This document shows, piece by piece, positions 39,139 through 47,300 of a DNA stretch of 64,000 nucleotides (the first letter of the stretch is position 1; each line of letters starts with the position of its first letter). Source of the DNA: Aquimarina sp. AU58 (GTDB lineage: Bacteria; Bacteroidota; Bacteroidia; Flavobacteriales; Flavobacteriaceae); NCBI RefSeq assembly GCF_900312745.1, contig NZ_OMPD01000004.1, positions 35,108-99,107 of the forward strand, in the 5' to 3' direction. Under the pieces are notes generated by a model. The model saw only the letters and a program-made list of their open reading frames with translations. It ran no database searches and was not told the DNA's origin. The translations under genes and the position numbers were made by a program.

Positions 39139-41472
39139 TTAGAATTTATAGGTATAATTAATTGATGGAATAAACTGTAGTATTGATACTTTTTTAAGTT
39201 TAGCATCATCAAAATAATAATAGAAAGGATTCTTTCTTCCATAAATATTATATATCGAAAATCCCCAGGTACGTTCCCTATTCTTTGAAAATCGTTTATG
39301 AAATTGAATTCCTAAATCTAAACGATGATAATTTTCTCCTCTAAAATTATTTCGCTCTGTGCTAAAAGGTGTTCCTCCATTAGAGAGATCAGGTATTGTT
39401 ATCGGAAAAGTACTTGTGTTTGATAATGACTCGGTATCCGGAAGATTAAAATTATTCCCCGAAGAAAACAGCCATGTTCCCGATAGTGTAATACGATCAT
39501 TAGGCTTGTAAATCCCTACCAAAGAAAGGTCATGTCTTCGATCATATTTTGCAAAGAATTTTCGTCCTTGATTTAGTTCATCAAATTGTCTTTCTGACCA
39601 CGATAATGTATACCCTAACCAGCCTGTAAGTTTCCCTGTTTTTTTACGTAATAGTAGCTCTGTACCGTAAGCCCACCCTTGGCCTGTAGTAATATTTTCT
39701 TCCCAATCTATTTCTTTTCCTGTTCCCAGGTCTTCTAACAACAAGAATGAAGCACCTTCTTTATATGCTATCACATCGTCCATTTTTTTATAATACCCTT
39801 CGACAGTAATAGAATATCCATCATCCATAAAATCTTTTGCCACTCCAAATGCATATTGTTCAGAGACCTGGGGTTTTAATTGGTCTGTAGAAGACACCCA
39901 AAGATCTGTAGGCAACCCTATTCCTGAATTAGAAAGTAAATGAATGTATTGATTCATTTTAGAATACGAAGCTTTTAGTGCCAAATCGGGTTTTACATTC
40001 CAGGCAATAGTTGCTCTTGGTTCCAGATTAAGGTAATCTGTTGATTTATATTGAAAATGAGTTAACCTTAACCCGGGAGAGAAACTTAATGTATTGGTAA
40101 TTTTCCAATCATCCTCGAGATATAAAGCGCTCTCTAGAGATTCAATTTTTTGTGTGATATCAGAATTACTTTCTCCTGTTTCTCTTATCCTGGATTGTTT
40201 TGGCACAAAATTATGATATGTAGATGCTAGTCCAAACCGTATAGAATGCTTAGGGTTTGGGTAGTAATCAAAATCTGCTTTAATTCCATAATCATTGATT
40301 CCAGAGTTTGTTTTCAATTTAAAAATTTCATTCTGAAACTTTTCATCAACTTTAATTCCAAAGTTATAATTACTAAAAATTAAAGAAGTGTTAGAAAAAA
40401 ACTTATCACTAAATTGGTGATTCCATCGTAATGTAGAGGTAATGTTACCCCAGAACAATTTTGTTTTTAAGTCATCTCCTGCTTCCTTTTCAACTGCATG
40501 GAATTTATCTTGTCCAAAATAATTACTCCAGTATAGTTTATTTTTTTCATTAAAAACATGGTGTATTTTAAAATTAAGATCCATAAAGTAATAGCCCGCT
40601 TTTAGATCTGATTTTTGAAAAGGCTTAGACAGTAGATCTGCATATGTTCTTCGTCCACTAAAAATAAATGAAGTTTTTCCTTTTTTAATTGGCCCTTCTA
40701 CCAATAGAGATGAAGATATTAACCCGACGTTTATTTTTCCGCTCAGCCTTTCTTTATTTCCGTTTTTTGTATCTATTTTGAGTACAGAAGATAATCTACC
40801 ACCAAATCTTGCCGGAAACCCTCCTTTAAAAGTTTCTATAGACTTAATAGCATCTCCGTTAAATACCGAAAATATTCCAAATAAGTGGTTAGAATTATAC
40901 ACAGGAGCTTCATCTAGTATGATCAGGTTCTGATCCGGGGTTCCTCCTCTTACAAAGAACCCTGCACTTCCTTCATTACCTCGCTGAATTCCTGGCAATA
41001 ACTGCAATGCTTTGATTACATCTTTTTCTCCCAAAATAGCGGGAATATCCTCTATTTCTGAAGGTTTTATAGAGACAACACTCATTTGAGTTACCTGGCT
41101 TTCATTCACCCTTCTGTCTCCATCTATAATAACTTCATCAAGGCTTTCGGTTTCTAGTTCCATATCAAAATTAAGTGCGAGATCACTAGTAAGATCAATC
41201 GATTTTTTAATGGTACCATATCCTATAAAAGACACAATCAATTCATGTGCTCCTTCAGGAATAGTAAGTGAAAAGAATCCGTAGTCATTGGTAGTAGTCC
41301 CCACTGCACTACCTGGAATATAAATTGATACAGCCGGTAAATATTCCTGACTACCTGATTCTTTTACATACCCACTAATTGTATATTTTTCTACTGTTTT
41401 TTGTTGGCTAAATATTTTACTAAAGCCCATAAGTATCACCCAAAAGGCAAGAATTACTTGTTTTGTTTTCAA
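39139..41472 (-). CDS. TonB-dependent receptor without STN domain, unit A
   Basis: A 777-residue receptor, paralog of the unit B receptor. After the signal peptide (about 1-23) the CarboxypepD_reg-like domain starts at once (YTISGYVKESGSQEYLPAVS), so the STN signalling domain of the paralog is absent, which accounts for the 100-residue difference. Plug (LPGIQRGNEGSAGFFVRGG) and barrel (ending NYTYKF) are complete, so uptake should work. Without STN it should not signal to FecR; correspondingly the fecR gene just upstream is truncated. Confidence 0.92.
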   Translation of the reverse strand: MKTKQVILAFWVILMGFSKIFSQQKTVEKYTISGYVKESGSQEYLPAVSIYIPGSAVGTTTNDYGFFSLTIPEGAHELIVSFIGYGTIKKSIDLTSDLALNFDMELETESLDEVIIDGDRRVNESQVTQMSVVSIKPSEIEDIPAILGEKDVIKALQLLPGIQRGNEGSAGFFVRGGTPDQNLIILDEAPVYNSNHLFGIFSVFNGDAIKSIETFKGGFPARFGGRLSSVLKIDTKNGNKERLSGKINVGLISSSLLVEGPIKKGKTSFIFSGRRTYADLLSKPFQKSDLKAGYYFMDLNFKIHHVFNEKNKLYWSNYFGQDKFHAVEKEAGDDLKTKLFWGNITSTLRWNHQFSDKFFSNTSLIFSNYNFGIKVDEKFQNEIFKLKTNSGINDYGIKADFDYYPNPKHSIRFGLASTYHNFVPKQSRIRETGESNSDITQKIESLESALYLEDDWKITNTLSFSPGLRLTHFQYKSTDYLNLEPRATIAWNVKPDLALKASYSKMNQYIHLLSNSGIGLPTDLWVSSTDQLKPQVSEQYAFGVAKDFMDDGYSITVEGYYKKMDDVIAYKEGASFLLLEDLGTGKEIDWEENITTGQGWAYGTELLLRKKTGKLTGWLGYTLSWSERQFDELNQGRKFFAKYDRRHDLSLVGIYKPNDRITLSGTWLFSSGNNFNLPDTESLSNTSTFPITIPDLSNGGTPFSTERNNFRGENYHRLDLGIQFHKRFSKNRERTWGFSIYNIYGRKNPFYYYFDDAKLKKVSILQFIPSINYTYKF

Positions 41473-41549
41473 TTTTCTAAAAAGTTTAATGATTATATAT
41501 TCAAAACACCTATTATGATCAAATCATTGATTTTATATTCTAAGCGATA

Positions 41550-41732
41550 TCATAACACTATTCTTTGAATCCATAATCGTTGAATCTTATGATAATATGA
41601 AGTATTGTCAGAACTCTCAGAAACCCACTGTTGTACAAAAAATTCTTCTTCTGGTGTTGCTTTATCCGAAAAATATTTAATTAAAGCATATTCTAAGTTA
41701 ATTTGGTTGTGCATATTCATAACAGATCTCAT
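41550..41732 (-). pseudogene. FecR remnant: N-terminal sigma-binding domain only
   Basis: A 60-residue ORF, collinear with the first 50 or so residues of the full FecR: LIKYFSDKATPEEEFFVQQW here against LTRYLQNDVQDDERKFVEDW there, both followed by (V/I)(A/S)ES, NT(S/T)Y and (R/K)(L/I)W. It then ends IQRIVL and stop; TM, FecR and DUF4974 domains are missing and only 77 nt separate it from the receptor gene. It is either a decayed gene or a stand-alone mini regulator, since N-terminal FecR fragments of E. coli are known to activate FecI without inducer. ATG at 41732 or 41720. Confidence 0.7.
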
Positions 41733-41895
41733 TTTAATAAAAATTATATGTTATTTTTTCTTTCTACAACAAAGCATTTTACATTATCTCTGTATAGTTA
41801 GTTACCTATATGACGAATAGAAAAGAAGTTACACGTAACTGGAAAGTAAAAAAAATGAAAATAAATCATAAACAACTAACAATCAATATTATAAA
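41731..41895. repeat. Diverged direct repeat, copy 1 (leader of fecR remnant and 3' end of sigma gene)
   Basis: About 165 nt resemble 43219-43380 in the same orientation. Shared pieces in order are TAATAAAAATTATATGTT, AAAGCATT, the 33-nt block 41808-41840, and TCAATATTATAAAA. Each copy begins at the start codon of the gene to its left. The last part of this copy runs into the 3' end of the sigma gene. Confidence 0.65.
41808..41840 (-). promoter_or_regulatory. Conserved bipartite promoter-like block upstream of the fecR remnant and receptor A
   Basis: On the minus strand: AGTTACGTGT, 3 nt, TTCTTTTCTAT, 1 nt, CGTCATAT. The same 33-nt block with three substitutions lies upstream of the porin gene (43291-43323). 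CGTC is a frequent -10 core of ECF sigma promoters. The 19 nt between GTTAC and CGTC is long for such promoters. It lies about 76 nt before the start codon. Confidence 0.5.
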
Positions 41896-42426
41896 AACAA
41901 ATAAAAGTAATGCTTTTATTTTTTTAAGGGCATTACTGATATGAGTTTCTACTGTTCTTTTGCTAATATTAAGCTCATCAGCAATCTCTTGGTTTGTTTT
42001 TCCTTCGAACCGACTAAGCATAAAGATTTTTTGATTTTGATCAGGAAGGGTCTTGATAGCTTTATAGATTTTTTCCTGTAATTCTGTTTTCTCTATTTCA
42101 TTATCATTCTCTTCTACAAGAATAGACGATTCTTTTTGAATGATATCCTTATGTTGTTGGCGAATATTATGAATTTTGATGTAATCCAAACATCGGTTTT
42201 TTACAGATGTATATAGGAATGATTTTAAAGAAGTATGGATGATAAGTTCATCTTTTCTTTCATAGAGTTTTATAAACACTTCTTGTGTAATATCTTGTGC
42301 TGTATCCAGATCCAAAACATACCTTTTGGCATATATGGTAAGTACTTTAAAATATTGCTTAAATACAGATTCAAAAACTTTGACATTTTTGTTTTTGATT
42401 TGTTCTATGATAAGTTGATCACCCAA
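41866..42426 (-). CDS. FecI-like ECF RNA polymerase sigma factor
   Basis: A 186-residue ECF sigma factor. Region 2 is about residues 15-80 (FKQYFKVLTIYAKRYVLDLDTAQDITQEVFIKLYE). Region 4 is about 120-170 (IKTLPDQNQKIFMLSRFEGKTNQEIADELNISKRTVETHISNALKKIK) with its helix-turn-helix. The C-terminus is a hydrophobic tail (ALLLFVFIILIVSCL), common in Bacteroidota FecI-like proteins. The start is TTG 42426, as no early ATG exists. Its own promoter is of housekeeping type, so it is probably controlled by anti-sigma binding, not by autoregulation. It likely drives the receptor operon downstream. Confidence 0.9.
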   Translation of the reverse strand: MGDQLIIEQIKNKNVKVFESVFKQYFKVLTIYAKRYVLDLDTAQDITQEVFIKLYERKDELIIHTSLKSFLYTSVKNRCLDYIKIHNIRQQHKDIIQKESSILVEENDNEIEKTELQEKIYKAIKTLPDQNQKIFMLSRFEGKTNQEIADELNISKRTVETHISNALKKIKALLLFVFIILIVSCL

Positions 42427-42462
42427 ACGTTGGTTTTGAAAATTATGCTATCAAATATCTTG

Positions 42463-42491
42463 CAAAGATAAAATTACATTACTATTCTCAA
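42463..42491 (-). promoter_or_regulatory. TTG-N18-TATCTTTG promoter of the sigma gene
   Basis: On the minus strand the -7 box TATCTTTG (42463-42470) lies 18 nt from a TTG (42489-42491), close to the Bacteroidota consensus. The transcript would begin near 42457, about 30 nt before the TTG start codon. Confidence 0.65.
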
Positions 42492-42578
42492 AGAACGAAA
42501 AATTCGAGTATATGTTACAAAAATTAAACAAACACCCCCTTCTCTTATCACTTCTTAATCTAATGCAGAATATAAAAA

Positions 42579-42608
42579 GGGGTATTGAAATTTGTTTTCT
42601 AATACCCC
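42579..42608 (-). terminator. Terminator of the porin gene
   Basis: GGGGTATT (42579-42586) pairs with AATACCCC (42601-42608) around a 14-nt loop; on the minus strand TTTTTATA follows. It is 15 nt after the porin stop and separates it from the sigma gene promoter. Confidence 0.75.
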
Positions 42609-42623
42609 ATCAATAGTAAACAA

Positions 42624-43220
42624 TTAGAAATTAAATCTATATGATATCCCTACTTGCAAAACTTCGTTAAATTGGTTTTTTTCTTTATAAAGAGATTGTT
42701 GTGAAAAATTGTGAAAATCTCCATCAAAAACATCTAATGTTCCTCTTTTATATCTGGCCTCTACTCCTATGCCATTTTTAAATTCGTATCCTAAACCAAC
42801 CGCGATCGAAACATCAACAAAAGTAACATCATTACCTTCATCCCTGTTTACGATTCCTACCGGAGTATCATCTACATCAAAATCAATACCTGGTGCAATT
42901 AAAAAATGTAAGCCTGTATTTTTAACAAAAAATTTATTTGTTGCAGATATTGAAAGATAATGAATTTCGACATCGCTCCCAGTAGCAAACTTAGTATTAC
43001 CTCCTTGATTTGAATATCCGATTTCGGGTTGAAGAGCATAAAGTTTTGAGAATCTGATGTTCAATAATGCTCCTAAATAAACTCCTGGTTTAGTTTCTAA
43101 ATTTGAATCAGAAAGATTAGAAATATTAACTCCTCCTCTTAACCCAAAAGATGTCTTCTTTTGTGCTGATGTGATTCCGAAAATGCTAATACATGTACAT
43201 ACTAATAAAAGTTTCTTCAT
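42624..43220 (-). CDS. Outer-membrane beta-barrel (porin family) protein
   Basis: A 198-residue exported protein with signal peptide (to about residue 19, ITSAQ). The start of the mature part, FGLRGGVNISNLSDSN, and the alternating strands ending VLQVGISYRFNF with terminal Phe fit the small PorT/OmpW-like 8-stranded 'outer membrane protein beta-barrel' family of Bacteroidota. Its leader, with the 33-nt promoter-like block, is a copy of the leader of the fecR remnant, so both may be served by the same sigma factor. Confidence 0.85.
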   Translation of the reverse strand: MKKLLLVCTCISIFGITSAQKKTSFGLRGGVNISNLSDSNLETKPGVYLGALLNIRFSKLYALQPEIGYSNQGGNTKFATGSDVEIHYLSISATNKFFVKNTGLHFLIAPGIDFDVDDTPVGIVNRDEGNDVTFVDVSIAVGLGYEFKNGIGVEARYKRGTLDVFDGDFHNFSQQSLYKEKNQFNEVLQVGISYRFNF

Positions 43221-43380
43221 TGTAATAAAAAATTATATGTTTTACTTTTTAGAGAATAAAGCATTATGCTTCACCTTTGTTCATTTATCAATATGACGTA
43301 TAGAAAAGAAGGGACACGTAACTAAAAAGTGATAAAATTTCAAAAAAAACACAAATAGCTAAGAGTCAATATTATAAAAT
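43219..43380. repeat. Diverged direct repeat, copy 2 (leader of the porin gene)
   Basis: Counterpart of 41731-41895 (see there). The two copies share the gene-proximal segment, the 33-nt block (here 43291-43323) and the segment TCAATATTATAAAA, but differ by small indels between. In this copy no sigma ORF remains beyond it. Confidence 0.65.
43291..43323 (-). promoter_or_regulatory. Conserved bipartite promoter-like block upstream of the porin gene
   Basis: On the minus strand: AGTTACGTGT, CCC, TTCTTTTCTAT, A, CGTCATAT. It matches the copy at 41808-41840 at 30 of 33 positions with the same spacing, while the flanks have diverged more, which points to selection. It lies about 71 nt before the porin start. 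Confidence 0.5.
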
Positions 43381-43450
43381 AGTCAAAACCTATAATTTTA
43401 TTTTTACAGTATTAGTCACTAAAATTATTAATCTCATTTCCTCAATAGTA
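43340..43450 (-). pseudogene. Probable decayed 3' end of a second FecI-like sigma gene
   Basis: Read on the minus strand, this stretch aligns with the 3' end of the sigma gene (its last 60-90 nt): AGTGACTAATACTGTAAAAA against AGTAATGCCCTTAAAAAAAT, then TTTTATAATATTGA in both. No open frame is left. Similarity further upstream (to about 43520) is too weak to claim. It suggests that a sigma gene once lay upstream of the porin gene. The rest of the gap to 43615 shows nothing else. Confidence 0.4.
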
Positions 43451-43590
43451 AACTCTTTAAGTACTATGGGAATAGCGTTTTTCCTGAAGAAGGTTATTCT
43501 ACATCATTGTAATCTTATAATTTTTCATACTGTTTATATAAAAAATAATACAAGGATTAACCTTTATTCATGCATATTTTCACATAACTT

Positions 43591-43623
43591 TTTGGTTATT
43601 TATGTTGTAAACGATTAAGTTTG
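43591..43623 (+). promoter_or_regulatory. TTTG-N21-TAAGTTTG promoter of the TetR gene
   Basis: TTTG (43591-43594) and TAAGTTTG (43616-43623) match the Bacteroidota -33/-7 consensus with 21-nt spacing. The transcript would begin near 43630, about 40 nt before the coding start. Confidence 0.6.
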
Positions 43624-43646
43624 AAAAACGGAAAACAAAAAAGCAG

Positions 43647-43668
43647 AACTACTTTATACTAAGTAGTT
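43647..43668. promoter_or_regulatory. Operator-like palindrome before the TetR gene
   Basis: AACTACTT and AAGTAGTT form a perfect 8-bp inverted repeat with a 6-nt spacer (TATACT). It lies just after the predicted transcription start and just before the coding region, the usual place for autorepression by a TetR dimer. Confidence 0.55.
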
Positions 43669-44291
43669 TGATTTTAGTAAACTTATTAAACGTGGGAAGA
43701 AAATCTATACTCAAAAATAGAAAAGAAAAGAACCGAAAAGTAGAACAATGGACCCTGGCAATACTCCCTAAATTGAAGACCGCAGATTTAGGTGAACTAA
43801 CCATGGATGACCTGGCTTTGCTTATGAAAAAAAGTAAATCTACTATCTATCAATATTTTACTACAAAAGAAGAGATTTTTGAATATATCACACAAGTAAG
43901 AATAGATTATTTGTACACGTATAAAAATCAGATTACAGAAGAAATTTTGAAATTAGATTACAGATGTGAAACTCTAGGGCGTATTCTTATGGAAGGAGCT
44001 AAGGACGTTTCTTCTTTTTTTTTAAGACAATTACAAGAACATTATCCCACAGCATGGAAAATTATTGAAGAATTTTTATGTGCATTACTCGAAGATCTAA
44101 AACAATTTTACATCTTAGGAATAGAAAGCAATATCTTTAAGCCCATATCGTCTGAGCTTCTTGTTAAATTAGATGAATACTTTATCAGGCAATTAATTAC
44201 TGACGATAATTTCTTTGATCAGACTGAAGAAACATTAGAATCTATAATGAGAGATTACATGTTTTTAAAATTTGAAGGGTTAAAAAAATAA
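43668..44291 (+). CDS. TetR/AcrR-family transcriptional regulator
   Basis: About 200 residues. The N-terminal helix-turn-helix spans about residues 28-75 (LGELTMDDLALLMKKSKSTIYQYFTTKEEIFEYI, with the typical S-T-I-Y-x-Y-F recognition helix). The rest is a helical ligand-binding and dimer domain. No ATG lies before the HTH; TTG 43668 or GTG 43692 are possible starts, and the palindrome at 43647-43668 favours GTG 43692 or the TTG at its edge. The target may be itself or distant genes, as its neighbours converge or diverge. Confidence 0.82.
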   Translation: MILVNLLNVGRKSILKNRKEKNRKVEQWTLAILPKLKTADLGELTMDDLALLMKKSKSTIYQYFTTKEEIFEYITQVRIDYLYTYKNQITEEILKLDYRCETLGRILMEGAKDVSSFFLRQLQEHYPTAWKIIEEFLCALLEDLKQFYILGIESNIFKPISSELLVKLDEYFIRQLITDDNFFDQTEETLESIMRDYMFLKFEGLKK

Positions 44292-44323
44292 GTATACCTA
44301 TAAGCAGAAACTTATAGGTATAC
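44292..44323. terminator. Hairpin between the TetR gene and the BNR-repeat gene
   Basis: A perfect 13-bp stem GTATACCTATAAG/CTTATAGGTATAC with loop CAGAAA, directly at the TetR stop. It serves two convergent genes. No T-run follows on either strand. Confidence 0.6.
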
Positions 44324-44350
44324 CATATCTTATCGTTATAATAAAAAAGC

Positions 44351-47300
44351 TTATCTGATAACAATTCTTGTTGTATTTGTTATCCCACCATCTCCAAAAA
44401 CCTTAACCAAATACATTCCTGATTTAAGATTTTCTAAGGACAACGTTTGTTGAGATTCATTTAGTGTTCCAATTCTTTTTGAGTATACGAGTCTACCACT
44501 TATCCCATATATTTCGACCACGCTGTTGTTCATTGTGGTTCCTGATGAAATCTGTACCTCTCCATTAGAAATTGTTGGATATAAAAGAGCGCCTTCTGAA
44601 CTTCGAGGAGGTTGCACTATTTCTTCCTGTTCTTCTGCTACCAATTGTTCTTCTGGTGCATTTATAGAGCGAATAGCCCAACCAAAGGAAGTAAATAAAG
44701 GATCAGAAATTAACCGAAAACGTACTGCAATAACATCTCCTTCCTGAAAAAAGTCTAATAAATTGATTGATTGTTCTTTAAACAACTCATCATTTATTGC
44801 TGGAGAGGGGCCAGAATTAAAAGCATCTGTCCATTCTGGAAATCTTTGTGCATCATAAGCATCTAATCGTACCCAATCTTTTAAGTTACTAGAAGCTTCT
44901 ATAGTTACGTAATCATAAAATTGACCCGGTGCAGGATCAAATTCTGTGATTGCAACATCCTCGTATGTAAAATTTCCATTCTCTGCATTAACAATAATAG
45001 GATGCCTTAAAACAGTACGATATTCTGAATCATTTAAATAGGGATGTGCAGAATTATTAAGAACCGCTTGACTTACTGTTTCATTAACTGTATTGATAAC
45101 AAACTCTCCTCCAAAAGTATATACATCAGACATCTCAAAAGTTGCAATAGATACAAGATTTTTTGGAACTGTATAGTTTATAATATCAAATGATGCCGAC
45201 GAAGCAACAGATGTATCTCCTGTACTATCAACGGCTTTCAATCCAACAGTATGGTTGCCTTCTACCAAATTTTCTATCGTATAAGTAAACTCGGTACCTT
45301 GCACGATATTATCTGTAATTTGGGCGATTTCTTCTCCATCTAAATACACTACTATTCTCTCAATATCTTCATTCTCCTGTACATAGGTAATCGTTGCATT
45401 CTGATTTTCTACAGATTCTTGTGTCGAAGCCGTAATTGTTGGAGGTGCGTAGTATATAGGAGGTTCATAGCCTTCTAGTTCCTCAAGAGTAGCGGTCCAG
45501 ACTCCTCTACCATGAGTTGCCATGACTACTTCATCATTTACAATTTTCATTTGCCAAACAGAAAAAGCTGGTAATCCCGCCAGAAGAGACCAGTGCGCTC
45601 CTCCATCTAATGTTTGAAACACTCCAATATCTGTACCTACCCAAATTCTATCTTCATCAAAAGGCATTTCTACCAAACTATGTATTGCAACATCCGGAAA
45701 CCCTCTGTCTTCTCCTGCAGAAAACCCAGAGATATCAACCCAGGTTTGCCCTAAATCTTCTGTTTTTAATATTTTAGCGGCTCCCTGCCCAGAAAATAAC
45801 ACATAAGCTCTATTCTCGTTTGTAGAAGAAGTTTCTACTCCTGAAATAAAATAATTATGATTAACACCATCTCTTGGGTCAGAGAATAAAGCCGTAGGCT
45901 CATAAGACACTCCATTATTCTTAGAAACATGAATCACATAACTTCCTGATTCTGTCATTGCATTACCAGCCCATACAATATCTGGGTTAGCTGTTGACAC
46001 AGAAACATCTAATGAACTTGAAGCTCCTACAGAAAAATTATTTGGAATAGAAGTTAACTGCCATGATTTTGCAAAATCAGGAGATCTCCATACTCCACTA
46101 ATAGAAGGACTAAAGAGTACATTAGGATTATTATTCGAGTTTGTAATTTTAGAGTAAAAAGGTGATGTTCCTGCTCCCGATTCTCCATGCCTTGCATTAT
46201 ACCCTTGGCCATCCTCATAGCGTACAAAACCATTAAATTGAGAACCACCTATAAATTCATTGGGGTTGTCATAATTCCACAATACTTCAAACCCATCTCC
46301 TCCGATGATAAACTGATACCCAGTTTCATCGTTTGCTCCATTTTCGGTAAATGATATCCAGGTTCCATTATCTTGTGCTCCAGCCATATAATCTTCTGTA
46401 CCGTTACGTTTATCGGCTCCATAAAACTGCGTACAGTTAAGTCCTACTGCAGAAGTAGACCAATCATTAAGTGTTGTTCCCGGTTCATACAAATAATCTG
46501 TATGATATATCCCTCCATCGTTAGCAAGAATTAATTTAAACTTTTTCTCTTTTCTTTTCTTAATCCATGTTAGACCATGTTGATCTACGTGAACATAATT
46601 ATTTAATTCACCATTATAACCTGCTGCGATAGGCTGAAAAGTATAACTCACTGGTCCATCTTTACTTTTAGTTTTGGTTCCAGTTCCTGCTTTAACTATT
46701 TGCACTCTATGCATCACTACTCCTCCAGCATAAAAAACATTTTCATTAAAAGGATGCGCTCGTATTATATTGTCATACCATCCTTGCCCAGTAATTAAAT
46801 TTCCTGCTGCAGGAGTTCCTTCATAACCAATTAATCTAAACGTTTCTCCTGCATCACTGGTAAGGTAAAAATCGGTATTCACTGCAGTAGTTGCTCCTCC
46901 ATTGCCTGTGTACACCGAAATGAAAACCCTATTTGGATTAGCTGGAGAAACATCAAGCTCAAAACGTGAATGGTTTGAGTTGTAATCATCCCTATTTAAC
47001 ACTAAGTCCCATGTTAATCCACCATCTGTACTTTTTATAACTCCTATACTATTTACGCCTCCATATAGAGTATTAAAATTAGTAGGGTCATAATTAAGAT
47101 CCTGAACATTTCCTCCACTATACGTATTCTGCCACGTTACTCCTCCATCTGTGGTAACATAAATTCCATTTCTACTTGCAACAACAAGGTTATTTTCATC
47201 TTCAGGATTTAAGGCTAATCGACCAACTCCTCCAAAACTTTTGGTATTATTAAGGTATTCCCAACTGTGGCCTCCGTTTTCGCTTTTTAAAACTCCAACT

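Noticed and set aside
33598..42426. SusCD-type polysaccharide utilisation locus
   Set aside because: The partners are DUF4249 lipoproteins rather than SusD, and no glycoside hydrolase or sulfatase genes are adjacent.
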